64,000 nt of DNA from Bolinopsis microptera (GCF_026151205.1 NC_087074.1:17210712-17274711); one strand, 5' to 3'; shown: positions 1 through 11,150, counted from the first letter of the stretch. The notes: a model not told the origin generated them from the sequence alone. A program made the numbers and translations.

Positions 1-1440
1 ACTTCCCCTATTTTGGGCAAAATATGTGTGGTGATGATGAAGATTTTTCTCAATACAAAGTGTATAAAACTTATCTGAGTGACTGCGATAAAAGAATTTA
101 AGAAAATCAATAATATTAATCTAACAACAATAGAGATTAAGATCAGATGGAACAAAATGCAGCCACCTAAATTGTTTGTGAGCCCACAAGCATTCTCTCC
201 ATTCTCTGGCGGTTGACACTTGACTTGATTGGTTCTTTGGCAAGAGCTGGGAAATTTGATCATTACAAATACCGTGCTGTAGATATTCAAGGCATGTGGA
301 CTAAGTGGATCGAGAATAATTGACTTGAAAGTGAGTGTTAATGTTGAGAATTCTCAAGATGATGATAGTGATTGGTAAGGTGGATAAAGTCCCATAGATG
401 AGGTAGTATAACGAGTAGAAGACGATGGAACTTGGAAGGAAGTGACAGGGAGATGAGTAGGGAGTAGGGAGAGCACTGTATTAAATCAGATATTTATGAA
501 AGCTCCCTGATGGCAAGTTGTGCACGACAGTGCAGCGAAAAGCAGTGATGCTGTCATTTAAAAAAAAGCTAAGTGATTATACTGAATAATAGAAACGGTG
601 AATTCAGCAAATAGCAACTTCGAAATAATTTAGAATATGAACTCATTAAATATTTCAAAATGGCCACAACCCCTTTTAATAATTTTGTTTCTCTAATTCA
701 GTTGAATTTTACATCTTTAACAGTGTGACCGTAGAGGATCCATGACAACAAATTCAGTATCAAGCAATCACGATATATCATGGCGACGATAAATAGTAGG
801 TTGAATGTAGATCTGACTTTTGAGGGATGAAGCAAATGAAAGGATCAAATTACACATCGAAACAATAGCGCTCGATTTTCATACTACTGACTACGGTGTA
901 AATTAGAAAAAATATGCGCGGCGTACTTTACATTTTAATTGAATTCTAAAATAATTTTTGGTCATAACTTTATTAAATACATTTAAGTTATTTATTTTTT
1001 TAATCATGAAGCATTTTTTCTATAAATATACATAATGACAATTGACAGTAGCACCAAACCTGAAGCAAATGCCAAAAAGGGTACAAATTTTGAACACTTT
1101 TTTTAAATTTTTTGACCAACAAAATTCTTAAATATAGCTATTATGTATTATATTAATTTTAATATCATTAAATTTGTACATAGTTAGTTTTATTGTTTAT
1201 TATCATGAATTCACTGTCATGAAAATGTTCCTATATGCCAACAAAAGCAACTTGCTAAAAATATTTGAAAACATGGTTTTTTTGGCAAAACTCATTTTTT
1301 TTAAAACTTTTACTTAAACAAGGAAACTTAATTAAACCATTTCACATTTTAAAAAAGCTATTTTCAATGAACTCTACGGTCAAAAATACGCAATAAAATA
1401 GTAGAATTAAAAATTTATTTGTAGTCTCTATTGAAGGTTT
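1..1440. other. AT-rich non-coding stretch
   Basis: No reading frame, RNA gene or clear repeat can be supported here. The sequence is AT-rich with homopolymer T and A runs around 960-1320, as expected of intergenic or intronic animal DNA. Confidence 0.5.
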
Positions 1441-1455
1441 ATAATCTATCAAAAC

Positions 1456-1540
1456 TTACCTGAGGACCCCAGGCTATTATGTTCATTAACATATGAATAA
1501 AGATTTGGCGGAATGACAGGCTGAGCGCGGCCCAGTAAAT
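1456..1540 (-). repeat. Short interspersed repeat, copy 1 of 3
   Basis: About 85 bp that recurs in inverted orientation at 11676-11768 and 11901-11980. The shared core on the minus strand is GCTCAGCCTGTCATTCCGCC, followed by an AT-rich middle and a GGGGTCC-like end. All copies are of similar length with conserved ends, so this is a dispersed unit. Its class is not recognised. Confidence 0.7.
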
Positions 1541-2615
1541 CAAAACGCGCGCCGAGTTGGACTCGTCGAAATGACAGTTTGTGGCCGTCTGGCCGAGCAA
1601 ATATTTTACGAGTATCACCCGTTTATTGTAGGCTTACAACCTCCCTGTAAATGTACTGTACTTTGCAAATGCAAAGTTCAAACATAAAACCATGCTTGAT
1701 GCGGTCGAAATTTATTAAGATAAGTACTTTTTTAATCATTATTAGCTACAATTATGAATGACTTAAAATTTTAATTTTTTATTGCTTGGTTCAGTGAATT
1801 ATTCCACTTTTATGCTATTACTAGGTAAACACTTATGCTTTTGGGTTAACACGGAAATCATAATTACCAGAAACATTTGTAGCGCTATGCGCTACTGGGC
1901 CGCGCCTCGACGAGATGCGAAGGATTGACAATGGAGCCAATTCTTTAAACTGGCTTACTTATACTACTTAAAGGGTGTTTATAAATTTTATTTTGTTTTA
2001 CTATTTTTATATAGGGTAATTGTTATATTATGTGTATATTGTTTGAATAATTTTTCCTAATTGACATCGTGAATCAACAGAAACATTTGCTTCGTTGTTA
2101 GATGAATGTCAAAAAAGATCTCTGCAGTTGTCTGATTATTAGTTGTTCATAAGTTTTAAACATTTTTGCGTTTTGAGATATTATATTGATGCCAACAAGA
2201 ATAGAAATGGTTTCGATGTTTTTGATATGAAGAAGGTTTTGTATTTTATAGAATTTTATCAAGCTAATCACATCTTGTTCCTTTTTAACATAACAAAGGA
2301 AAACCAGCCGATTGAAGATCCTGATACTCTATACAAGGTCGGTAAAAATTATGTTAATTTGTGTCCACAGGTTTTGAATAAAAAATATGATATTGATAGT
2401 TATTGTAAATATTGATTATTCACAAATTGTTTGTAACGTATCATTGATAACATATTTAACAATGTGTTGTAAATTTTCCCTTGACAGACGACAACATTTC
2501 TTGAACGATGCATCCATTCAGTGGTGTAGCGACCATTGTAATTGTGTTCATTAGGTGTATTATGGCTGGGATTTGTAACAATTAATCTATCATTTTAACA
2601 ACAATATTATTTAAG
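1541..2615. other. Non-coding stretch with a second small repeat
   Basis: Mostly AT-rich. It holds the small GC-rich repeat at 1878-1935 and an AT-rich open frame at 2143-2415 with no recognisable domain. The first exon of the RDM1-like gene (start codon and first RRM strand) should lie here or further left, but no in-phase candidate could be chosen with confidence. Confidence 0.4.
1878..1935 (+). repeat. GC-rich hairpin repeat, copy 1 of 2
   Basis: Begins with the perfect small hairpin GTAGCGC-TAT-GCGCTAC and ends GAGATGCGAAGGATTGAC. A second copy lies at 12866-12951 with an extra internal segment of about 35 bp. The identical ends mark it as a dispersed repeat. Confidence 0.6.
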
Positions 2616-2678
2616 GAGGTGTTAGAATATGCTGAAATTTTTGGACCAGTATGCACACTTAATCTTAAAATTGACAAG
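2616..2678 (+). CDS. RDM1: RDM1-like exon: RRM helix 1 and strand 2
   Basis: Bounded by acceptor TTATTTAAG and donor GTAAGT. It encodes 21 residues whose pattern LEYAEIFGPVCTLNLK is a typical RRM helix followed by the second strand. Phase 0 at both ends joins it in frame to the exon at 8127. Confidence 0.6.
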
Positions 2679-5600
2679 GTAAGTTTTTGATAAAATTTAA
2701 ATTTGATTGCCATTACAATTAATAATAATATCATAATAAATGTAAGTAAACATCTGATAATAAACTTCAAGTCTGAACCAGTATAGCCCAAGATGCTCTA
2801 TTAACAAATAAAAAGAACTTGCAGGTTCATGGTCCTTTAAACGTGCATACTTACAACATAGTCCATACCGATCTAGCTATAATTCTACGACACAAATTTT
2901 ATCAATTAAATAATATCAACATGATCGGAAATATGTAAGGGGAATTTATTTTCAATTCTTTTACTGCTGGCTGCAACTTATATCAATGGCTTCCAAATTG
3001 GTGATTTTACTTCGGTGGCGTATCGTTGCCTATTGCCCCCTCCCTCCCCCGCTAAAAAAGCGCCCCCCCCCCCCCCCCCCTATTGGCACCCCCTCACATC
3101 TTAAGTAGAACGTAAAATTGGACAGATTAGGTGATTTTAGAGGGTCACGGTAAAAGCTCTAAAAAGTATGTTTCTTGATAAAAACGCGCAGTTTTGCTAG
3201 TACCCTTCGTTATGCCACTGCTTTACTTATTATTCCAACACATACAACTTTTTAAAATCTATATCAACGACTTGTCATCTCTCCTGAAATCTATTGGTGA
3301 TTATCCTATTCTAGCTGACGTCCTAATATCACATCTGCTCTGGGCTGACGATCTTGTCCTACTTGCCCAAAGTCCCAAGGCCTTGCAAAACAATATAAAC
3401 ATCCTATTCGACTTCTGTAACTCTATGGGCCTTGAAGTAAACATTAAAAAAACCAAAATTGTCATATTCTGCCCTCCTAAAAGAAAACAATCCTATGAAA
3501 CATTCATTTTGGGAGGCCAGCCCATCCAACACACCGAAAAATACTGCTATCTTGTAGGGACTACCGGTGGGTGATGAATAATTGAGAATCCAACAGGATC
3601 TTGTTCTCTTCATTGTGCTGATTCCGGGAAGCATTCGTTTTACGCTCTAATCCTATTAAAAATCGAGATATCGGTCATTGAAAAATGAGTAATTATAGGC
3701 CTGTCAATGATTGCAGCCCAATTAAGAGCTGATCAGTTGCAGCTACTTGAGCCATATAAGGGATAACTGAAGTCACGTGACCGCCAATCCTATCACGTGA
3801 CCTTGATTCGTAAATCCTTGGTCACGTGATCACATTCGTAACGTGTCGAATGCTGACTAGGATATCTCGTGACGTCACCAGAGCTCAAGCTTCCTGACCA
3901 GGCCTTATATGGAATAATATAGTGTATCACGTGTAATTTGATCCAATTAAGAGGAGTTGCGCAATTATCGCAGCATCTCGATCTGGTACCCAGCAGGCAG
4001 CTGGGCCAGAGATTTTAAAGATAAAATAGAAGGATTTTTTGTTAAGGTAAATCGAAGCGAAAATCATGTAACCCTATGTTTTTGATGACGCTGAACACGA
4101 TAAAACTGGTTATAATGTTCATACTTCAGGGGAAATTGCTTTAAAATGCAATTGAATGTCATATCATCAATTTATTATGAGCTGAGCAGCTTATCGGTTG
4201 GTTATACTGCATACTGCAGCATCTCTGCGAATCCTTATAATTGTAAACAACGAAGCCTGTACTTCTCAGGTTGTGTGCGTGGTTATGCTGTTATGAGACT
4301 TGAAATTAAGACCTCTTTTGAAAAATTGTTATACTAATAATCAACATCGATAATTTATTAATGTTAATGTGCGTAAATTGATCACGACTGTACTTGGTAC
4401 AGCAGGCTGCAGATCACCAGGTGGAAGCTGTTAAATTAGTCACGAATAAACTCAATATCATAAAATATAAAATGAGGCAGAATGCAGAAGGACAATCAAT
4501 CTTTTTTTCTTTAATTCAACTGCAGCTTGTTGAATTTCCTCTTTTTGCTGGCTCCTGGGTTTTTGAGCCGTTCGTCTGACACCACAATATGATGCCCGGC
4601 TTTCATATCCTCATCGGCGCATCTCAACTTTGCGTCCGTCATCAGTGCAACTGCTCTTTCAACAGCCTGCTGATGGCAGGGATATGGAGTCACCAAGGGT
4701 GTCTCAAGGTACTTATCGAACTGCTCAGGATCTGATGGGTGCGTCCTTATAATCGATGGTATGGTCACGGCAGCCCACTCGATCTCTCCTGAAATATAAA
4801 ATGCTAACCTTTAAATAAAATAAGATTTGATGTTTAATACTATCCGTATTAAGTTTTAAGCTAATTGCCTCGATCAATTCAAAGTTTTGAAACCAGATAC
4901 GTATCTCAATAAATGTATCAAATATCAATGGCCGATGTCACCTTTTCGAGAACTATTTATAGCAGAGACGGTTTAAATAATTGTTACGCAGTAGATTTAA
5001 TTTCAAATGAACTTACTGCACCCAGTTTTAAAACAGAGACCAAATAAATGATACGGTTTGAAAGACTTAGTCTTTCTCACCGGATCTTTATCCTCGATGT
5101 CAGTGTTGTAAATAACAAGGTCAAGGTAAGATTTAGCATTTCTGTTAATCTCTGGCTTGCAAAATATCCGCGGTTTTCCATTAGGGCGTACTGGCCGGTT
5201 CATGCCCTTCTGCTCTAGCTCTATGAGCTGAATGCAGAGAGCTACGCCCTTTTCTCGAAAAGCTCTATCAGCGTCACCTTGAGTGTGTCTGAGAAAGATT
5301 TCACTGTACAGTTACATATAAGCGTCTAACTAGCACTTACTTGTTCAAGTTGGAAGATGAAAAGAACTCAGTTCGGCTGTAAACTTCAAGGGAGCTGAAA
5401 TGGGCGACCATTTTTTCTGCAGCTAGCGATATTTGTTCCATTACGTGCAATGGTCGTTCTTCTTTGTGAAACATAAAAAACCGAAGAACATCCTTGTTCG
5501 ACGGCGGTTGGCTTGGAAGGGTAGTTATAGTTCCGTTTATGTACTCAGACAACTTCATTGTTAAATCAAGAAAGCTTTTTTAGAAATGATCACTCCATAT

Positions 5601-8600
5601 TATAATCCAAGTTTTCTCTAAGACCGCCCACGTGCAAATTGAGACAACTGTCAACATTTCATTTAGGGTTGCCATGGTTAACTGTGCGATTACTACGCAA
5701 TTGCACGCTCATTTTAATTTGCTGTAATGTTGCCAAATAATGAGTGCCCACGTGTAAATTGCGCGAAAAATAAGAATTTGCAATAAGCAACGGCTTTGTT
5801 GTTATATTATTTGTAGATATCTGACTCTGTATTTGTTAAACTGAAACTTTATCAAATATTCGGAAAAATAATTCCTTCGTCTTTTCAACCTGAGATCTGT
5901 CCCATAACAGCATAAGTATAACCACACACACAACCTGAGAAGTACAGGCTTCGTTGTTTACAATTATAAGGATTCGCAGAGATGCTGCAGTATGCAGTAT
6001 AACCAACCGATAAGCTGCTCAGCTCATAATAAATTGATGACATGCAATTGCATTTAAAGCAATTTGCCCTGAAGTATGAACATTATAACCAGTTTTATCG
6101 TGTTCAGCGTCATCAAAAACATAGGGTTACATGATTTTCGCTTCGATTTACCTTAACAAAAAATCCTTCTATTTTATCTTTAAAATCTCTGGCTCAGCTG
6201 CCTGCTGGGTACCAGATCGAGATGCTGCGATAATTGCGCAACTCCTCTTAATTGGATCAAATTACACGTGATACACTATATTATTCCATATAAGGCCTGG
6301 TCAGGAAGCTTGAGCTCTGGTGACGTCACGAGATATCCTAGTCAGCATTCGACACGTTACGAATGTGATCACGCGACCAAGGATTTACGAATCAAGGTCA
6401 CGTGATAGGATTGGCGGTCACGTGACTTCAGTTATCCCTTATATGGCTCAAGTAGCTGCAACTGATCAGCTCTTAATTGGGCTGCAATCATTGACAGGCC
6501 TATAATTACTCATTTTTCAATGACCGATATCTCGATTTTTAATAGGATTAGAGCGTAAAACGAATGCTTCCCGGAATCAGCACAATGAAGAGAACAAGAT
6601 CCTGTTGGATTCTCAATTATTCATCACCCACCGGTAGTCCCTACTATCTTGGCATTATATTCCACAGAAATGGATCTTTTACAGCAGCAAATACTGAACT
6701 GAGGGCCAAGGCTCTCCGTGCTCTCTATGGCCTCAAAGGCAATATCGTCAAGGATGCCCTCTCTCACCGTTCCCTAAACATTCTATTTGACTCTCTAATA
6801 AAACCGATACTGCTCTATGGCTGCCAAATCTTATGTCCTCACTCAAAAACCATGAGATACCTCTCCAAAACAGATAGCAAAGCCAACCCCCAGCATACTC
6901 TCAGGTACATCTCACAAGACCACTATGAAAGATTCCACCTTAAGTTTATCAAGTGGTCCTTGTCTGTCCATTCAAAAGCATCAAATATAGGCTGCTGGGG
7001 CGAAAGTGGGCGCCACCCCCTCTTCTTTCAAGCCTGCAAACTTGCAATAGATTTCTACAGTCGCCTTGAAAGCACTGAAAATGAACTTCTCTCCGCTGCA
7101 TTTCACGAGCAGATTATGCTGGGCCTTCCTTGGTACACCAGCATCTCTAATCTTCTCACCAAATATAACTTCCCCACTCATCCTCTTCAAAATCCAAGCT
7201 CTCTACCCAAATCAGTCACAACATGAGGGACGAATTTGTGGATACTTGGAAATCTGCCAAGGCATCCTCACCTAAATTAGAATTCTACAATCAAATTAAA
7301 CATGATTTTGAACCAGAAACATACTTAGGAGTGGTTAAGATCCCCGATGCTCGGAAAAGCTTAACAAGGTTTCGTATTAGCTGCCACAATCTTTACATTG
7401 AGAGGGGCCGTTACGAAACCCCCCTAGTACCAAGAGAACATCGATGGTGCACTTTTTGCTTTTTCAGCAAGGGGCTTAAGCCTATTGAGGACGAAATTCA
7501 TGTTCTAACTGACTGTTTACTCTGCTCCTCAGTTAGAGAAAAATTTAACTTCCATCCCAAAAATATTACTGACCTAGCCGGTTTGCTATCCGATAAAACA
7601 CTAGACCCTACAAAATTTACTGCCACAGCAAGAGCAATCCACTCAATTCTCTCTGTGAACGAAAATTTTACAGCCTACTATAAGAGCCCAGATTTCCACT
7701 CAAATACTGGCCAATGCATAATGCTATAGGACCTCAAAAATAGTATTATAAGACATTTCTATTTTATCCCTACACATTTGTAAATAACTAGAATTGTGTA
7801 ACCTTAAATTATTTCAGAATTATAACTATTGTGAATTCAATAAAATAATTATCACTTTTGTATCCTTGTATCCTTGTATCCTTGTATCCTTGTATCCTTG
7901 TATCCTTGTATCCTTGTATCCTACAACATGGATGTCATCCCATAAACAGTTGATAAAAGTTGTATGAGGAATTGAGGAAGCAAGTTGATAATTTTCAAAA
8001 AATTGTGTTTGGGACTTTTAAATGTTTTTTATTAGGTCAAAGTATCTGGTAGATCTTACGTAACCAGCATGATGTTGTTGGCACCAAATTTAATCCGTTT
8101 CTAATGATAATTTTAATTCATTTCAGAACCAAAAGCCTTATTATATTTTAAAGTACTTCTCACATGAGAGCTGTGATGATGCAATTTCTAATTTGGCAGT
8201 GGCTCTCAACAGTTCTGGTATCCGCTGCAACTTAAAACCTATCAAAAGTGGTAATGGAATCCACAACAATTCTCCCCTTCTACTTCACCAGTGCAGCAAC
8301 TTACTGAATAACTTTGTGGGATTTTCAAACTGGTCTCTTGTTGTAGCTGGAAGGGATGTTGTTGTAACTCCTGATATCACTGTTTCTATTTCAGGTATTT
8401 CAGATGACTGTGTACTTTCTAAATATTATGATCTTTACTTTAGCACAACACGTTTACATTACTCTTCCCCCAAACACTGCGGTAAATCAGGGTTTTACTG
8501 TAGTAGTTCAATTTGCAGAAATTTGATGTAACACCCAATTAATGTTTGATAATGTGTTTCAACTGAACTAATCTATTTCAGTTGAGATAAACATCCCTCA

Positions 8601-9074
8601 ATTTGACATCACTGCCACTGGCTTTGGAAAATACAGCTGTGGAGAAGCTCAGTTATCCTTAAAATCGAAAGGAACGAAACTGTCAGTTGCCAATAAGATG
8701 GCATATGCTCGCGCATGTTCAGATGCATTCTCAACTCTTGCAGTTGTTATATTACCCTCTGGGAAGTGTTACGTCGCTCATATTGATACCACTGAAAATA
8801 TACATCTGGACTTCGAGGTAAAACAGATCAAGAAAGATGCTGTAGCATCGATCCCATTTTTGATCTGAGTTTCAATACCTTGTAAAGTTTTCCGCTGTTG
8901 AAAATTCAGCCGTGGTAGGATTAATTAAAGATATCAATTGTATCAGGTATCTGTACTTTGCAATCCTTTATCAGTTACAGTACTTCCAATCAGGTTAACG
9001 AGGTTGACGAAACAGCAGATTTAGATATGTCGGAAATGCTTGACCTATTACTTTCACAGCCCGGGGATGATTGA
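2616..9074 (+). CDS. RDM1: RDM1-like protein (RRM plus RAD52 motif), 5' end missing
   Basis: Four phase-consistent exons: 2616-2678 (phase 0 to 0), 8127-8394 (ends phase 1), 8582-8817 (ends phase 0), 8994-9074 with stop TGA. They encode 215 residues. Exons 1-2 carry the second half of an RRM (LEYAEIFGPV, then YYILKYFS, an RNP1-like strand). Exon 3 has a segment SDAF followed by VVILPSGK, matching the RAD52-motif region of vertebrate RDM1, a DNA/RNA-binding protein tied to recombination repair and the cisplatin response. The acidic tail DLDMSEMLDLLLSQPGDD also fits. The family is about 280 residues long, so roughly 20-60 N-terminal residues and the first RRM strand are unassigned. The 5.4-kb intron 2679-8126 hosts a LINE split by a TIR element. 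Assignment rests on remembered family similarity. Confidence 0.68.
3194..3554 (+). pseudogene. LINE reverse transcriptase fragment (palm)
   Basis: Encodes an RT piece with WADD catalytic aspartates and the downstream KKTKI strand. Its frame runs into the TIR of the inserted element after KYCYL. The same frame resumes beyond the insertion with GIIFHRNGS, showing the element landed inside the LINE coding region. Confidence 0.75.
3555..4299 (+). repeat. Left terminal inverted repeat (about 745 bp)
   Basis: Reverse complement of 5899-6643 with few differences, for example a 6-bp indel near 4283 and a single-base difference near 3816. Near-identity of the arms suggests recent insertion or arm homogenisation. 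Confidence 0.85.
4511..5558 (-). CDS. Cargo gene of long-TIR element, 260-residue unknown protein
   Basis: Three exons on the minus strand: 5558-5341, 5303-5017 and 4788-4511. Splice sites are GTAAGT-type donors with TGTACAG and ATTTCAG acceptors; phases (2 then 1) match and the joined frame is exactly 261 codons with ATG and TAA. The C-terminal part contains PYPCHQQAVERAVALMTDA, which I associate with a family of uncharacterised invertebrate proteins sharing a P-C-H-x-Q-A-V-E-R motif. No DDE/RNase H, zinc-finger or RT motif is seen. The gene lies wholly between the TIRs. It may be an accessory or transposition protein, or captured host sequence. The intact frame suggests it was functional recently. 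Confidence 0.6.
5899..6643 (-). repeat. Right terminal inverted repeat (about 745 bp)
   Basis: Partner of 3555-4299. The open frames at 6320-6505 and 6564-6643 lie in this arm and are not treated as genes. Confidence 0.85.
6652..7729 (+). pseudogene. LINE reverse transcriptase C-terminal fragment
   Basis: The region after the insertion reads in one frame to 7226 and then in another from 7223 to 7729, so a frameshift separates them. The second part contains a Cys/His cluster (HRWCTFC, then DEIHVLTDC), a common C-terminal knuckle in non-LTR RT proteins. The apparent start of the upstream frame (6564-6643) is TIR sequence and not LINE. Confidence 0.7.
7857..7922 (+). repeat. LINE 3' tail, (TATCCTTG)n
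   Basis: About eight tandem copies of an 8-bp unit directly after the LINE 3' UTR. CR1/L2-clade LINEs end in such short tandem repeats in place of poly(A). Confidence 0.8.
8127..9074 (+). CDS. RDM1: RDM1-like terminal exons
   Basis: Exons 8127-8394, 8582-8817 and 8994-9074 with acceptors TTTCAG, TTTCAG and AATCAG and donors GTATTT and GTAAAA. Phases match at both junctions and the frame closes at TGA 9072-9074. Reading through the first donor gives a longer frame to 8531, judged a retained-intron artefact. Confidence 0.7.
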
Positions 9075-9822
9075 ATTACTGGTATATACTGTATATATTG
9101 TACGGACAACGGTAAGTTGTCTGAGTTAGCAACCCCCTAGTTTGTTGGGCAACTGCTCTCTCAATCATCAAAAATACCGGGCTAGAACTCCCTCCACCCC
9201 CCTCCACCCCCCTCCACCCCCTCTTACCTTCACACTCGAAATGTGCCCAAATTAACATTGCTCAGAATACGCACCATTTAGTAGCTGGATGGGTCGTACG
9301 ATAATTTTCTCAGCTCGCTACTGAATATGTACCTGGTCAACGTAATATTAACTATATATTTTCTTCGCTGAATAATGTGAATATTAATATCTAACTCTGA
9401 CATTTACACTGAGTTATAATCTGTATTCGAATATTAAGTCTTTTCACAGAATCGTTATTGACACTTAACATATTTTTTCTTTGGATTATTTTGAAGTTCG
9501 TAATTTGAATAAATTTTGTACGGTGAACTTTCCTCTAGTTTTTTGTAGATTGTTGTTGTTAATAGCGTAGATCGTGATGATGAAATGTAATTAAGTTGTA
9601 TTAAGTAATTAAGTTGTATCAAATACCCTAATATAATGTTTTTCTGTAATCGTGATTTTCATGGCGAGTTTAAAATGTAGTTTAAATGCGGTTCAAATTG
9701 AGTACAGTAATACCCCGATTTACCGCGGAGTTTGGGAGAAAGGAAAATCGGGGTTTTCCTGTATGCGGATTAGAAAAAGATTGTCTGTCATATAAACGAA
9801 TAACAAAACCCCTTTTTTAGCT
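9075..9822. other. Non-coding stretch with repeat fragment
   Basis: No gene seen. Positions 9131-9170 resemble the outer part of the foldback element at 18411-19780 (shared CTAGTTTGTTGG and CAACTGCT blocks), followed by a C-rich run of three CCTCCACCCC units near 9188-9223. Confidence 0.5.
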
Positions 9823-10347
9823 ATGAGCTCCAAGTTTTCCATCAGACTGTCCAAACTTTCAGACAAAGAAGATCTGATAGAACTAGTGAATGAAGTGTTT
9901 GAAAAGTGTGAGCGACATCTCTGGCTGGAGCCCCACCAGCGCCTCTCAGAGGAACGGTTCAACTCTCACCACAACAACAGGGAACTGATAGTTGCTGAAA
10001 TACCTGATGTTATTGTGGGATGTGTGGTAATGTCTACGGCTGCAGATGGTGTTAAAAAGTTCTCCATGTTAGTGATCAGGCCAGAGTATAGACGGTTAGG
10101 AGTGGGGAGGATGTTGGTTGATTTTGTGATAGAGTCTGCGAGAAGGGAGGGGTGTAAGTGTGTCAGGGTGGAGTCTATGTATACTTCTAATCAGCCTGAC
10201 CCTTGGAAACAGATTATAATCAAGTGGTACAAAAGTCTTGGGTTTCAATTTGTTAGAAATGCGGACTTTGCTGATCATTACCCAAATTTCGTTGAAAATC
10301 TAGCTGTTGAGATAACGTTTTCTATTTTTGAAAAATCACTCTTGTAA
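9823..10347 (+). CDS. GNAT-family N-acetyltransferase, copy A
   Basis: Intronless 174-residue frame. The N-terminal strand/helix (IRLSKLSDKEDLIELVNEVF) leads to a central strand VGCVVMS and motif A with the acetyl-CoA pyrophosphate-binding loop RRLGVG (about residues 90-95), then a helix ending in ARREGC. The length fits a single-domain GNAT acetyltransferase; the acceptor substrate cannot be told. A close paralogue follows 266 bp downstream on the same strand. The ATG chosen lies just after an AT-rich leader, and no upstream in-frame ATG of similar quality is seen. Confidence 0.85.
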   Translation: MSSKFSIRLSKLSDKEDLIELVNEVFEKCERHLWLEPHQRLSEERFNSHHNNRELIVAEIPDVIVGCVVMSTAADGVKKFSMLVIRPEYRRLGVGRMLVDFVIESARREGCKCVRVESMYTSNQPDPWKQIIIKWYKSLGFQFVRNADFADHYPNFVENLAVEITFSIFEKSLL

Positions 10348-10613
10348 ATAATAAGTGTTAATTATACAGATTCCTTTCCTGTAATTGAGTAAAATTTTGG
10401 TCGAAAAGATTATGTTAATAAATATAACTTATGCAGATTGCAGTGACTAGTTTTATAATACTTTTTTATAATAATGTTTTTTAAAAAGAATTATGTGTAC
10501 GTAATGTAATTCAGTTTATTGAAGTTGAACTTTTTTGCGCGATTATAAACATTCACATCCTTTTCAAGTTGATCTTTATAATATTAAAATCCGTTTACAT
10601 GTGCAGGAATTAG

Positions 10614-11150
10614 ATGAACTTGATGGACAAGGTTCGCATCAGACCGAGTAAGCTGACAGATAGAGACACTCTGATGAAGATGGTTAATGAAGTATACGAA
10701 CAGTGTGAAGGGCACATCTGGATAGCACACCACCAGCGACTAACTGAGGAACGTTTCACAAGTTACCATAGCAACAAACAACTGTTAATTGCTGAGACAC
10801 GTGACACTTCAATAGTTGGGTGTGTTGGTATGTCTGATTGCGAGGGTAATGGAAGAGAATTGTCCATGTTGGTGGTGAAGCCGGATTGTCGTGGTCAGGG
10901 GATAGGACTACAGTTGGTAGAACATGTGATCAGTACTGCTAGGGGTGAACAATGTGAGTACGTCCGGTTAGAGCTGTTGTATCCTTCACATCAACCTGAC
11001 CCTTGGAAACAGAAGCTTAGAAAATGGTACGAGAGCATTGGGTTTCGGTTTGCTAGGAATGAAGATTTTAAACTACATTTTCCTGACGCAATACCTGATT
11101 TAGTTCAAGAAATCACATTTTCTGTCTTTGAAAAACCGTTAATTGAATAA
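10614..11150 (+). CDS. GNAT-family N-acetyltransferase, copy B
   Basis: Intronless 178-residue frame with the same architecture as its upstream neighbour, including VGCVGMS and the acetyl-CoA loop RGQGIG. Shared blocks such as PDPWKQ and FVRN/FARN show tandem duplication with considerable divergence, so the pair is not recent. The poly(A) signal AATAAA (11146-11151) overlaps the stop codon. A TGTGCAG acceptor-like sequence lies just upstream of the ATG and could serve a 5' UTR intron or a trans-spliced leader; this is inference. Confidence 0.85.
   Translation: MNLMDKVRIRPSKLTDRDTLMKMVNEVYEQCEGHIWIAHHQRLTEERFTSYHSNKQLLIAETRDTSIVGCVGMSDCEGNGRELSMLVVKPDCRGQGIGLQLVEHVISTARGEQCEYVRLELLYPSHQPDPWKQKLRKWYESIGFRFARNEDFKLHFPDAIPDLVQEITFSVFEKPLIE

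Larger units (their letters stand above)
3555..6643. mobile_element. 3.1-kb long-TIR DNA element, hAT-like termini
   Basis: Begins TAGGGACTACCGGTGGGTGA and ends with its exact reverse complement. The 8-bp sequence CTATCTTG sits on both sides (3547-3554 and 6644-6651). Excising the element and one CTATCTTG restores the LINE frame, so the boundaries are secure. An 8-bp duplication and a TAGGG-type terminus fit hAT transposons. The inverted repeats are unusually long (about 745 bp each) and the 1.6-kb centre encodes a 260-residue protein that is not a recognisable hAT transposase. Confidence 0.85.
3190..7922 (+). mobile_element. 5'-truncated LINE (CR1/L2-like), split by a later insertion
   Basis: Left part 3190-3554 and right part 6652-7922 are one retrotransposon separated by the element at 3555-6643. 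The left part encodes the reverse-transcriptase palm, with the catalytic box LLWADDLVLLAQS and a KTKIVIF strand. The right part continues the RT C-terminal region. The 3' end has no poly(A); it has about eight tandem TATCCTTG units (7857-7922), the short-repeat tail typical of CR1/L2-type LINEs. The 5' half with endonuclease is absent. The copy is non-functional: truncated, interrupted and frame-shifted near 7223. Confidence 0.8.

Noticed and set aside
2143..2415. 90-codon AT-rich frame as first exon of the RDM1-like gene
   Set aside because: No RRM strand pattern and only a weak in-phase donor; it could not be supported.
6320..6643. Frames in the right TIR of the long-TIR element, including the apparent start of the LINE C-terminal frame
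   Set aside because: They are TIR sequence; a matching frame appears inverted at 3404-3634.
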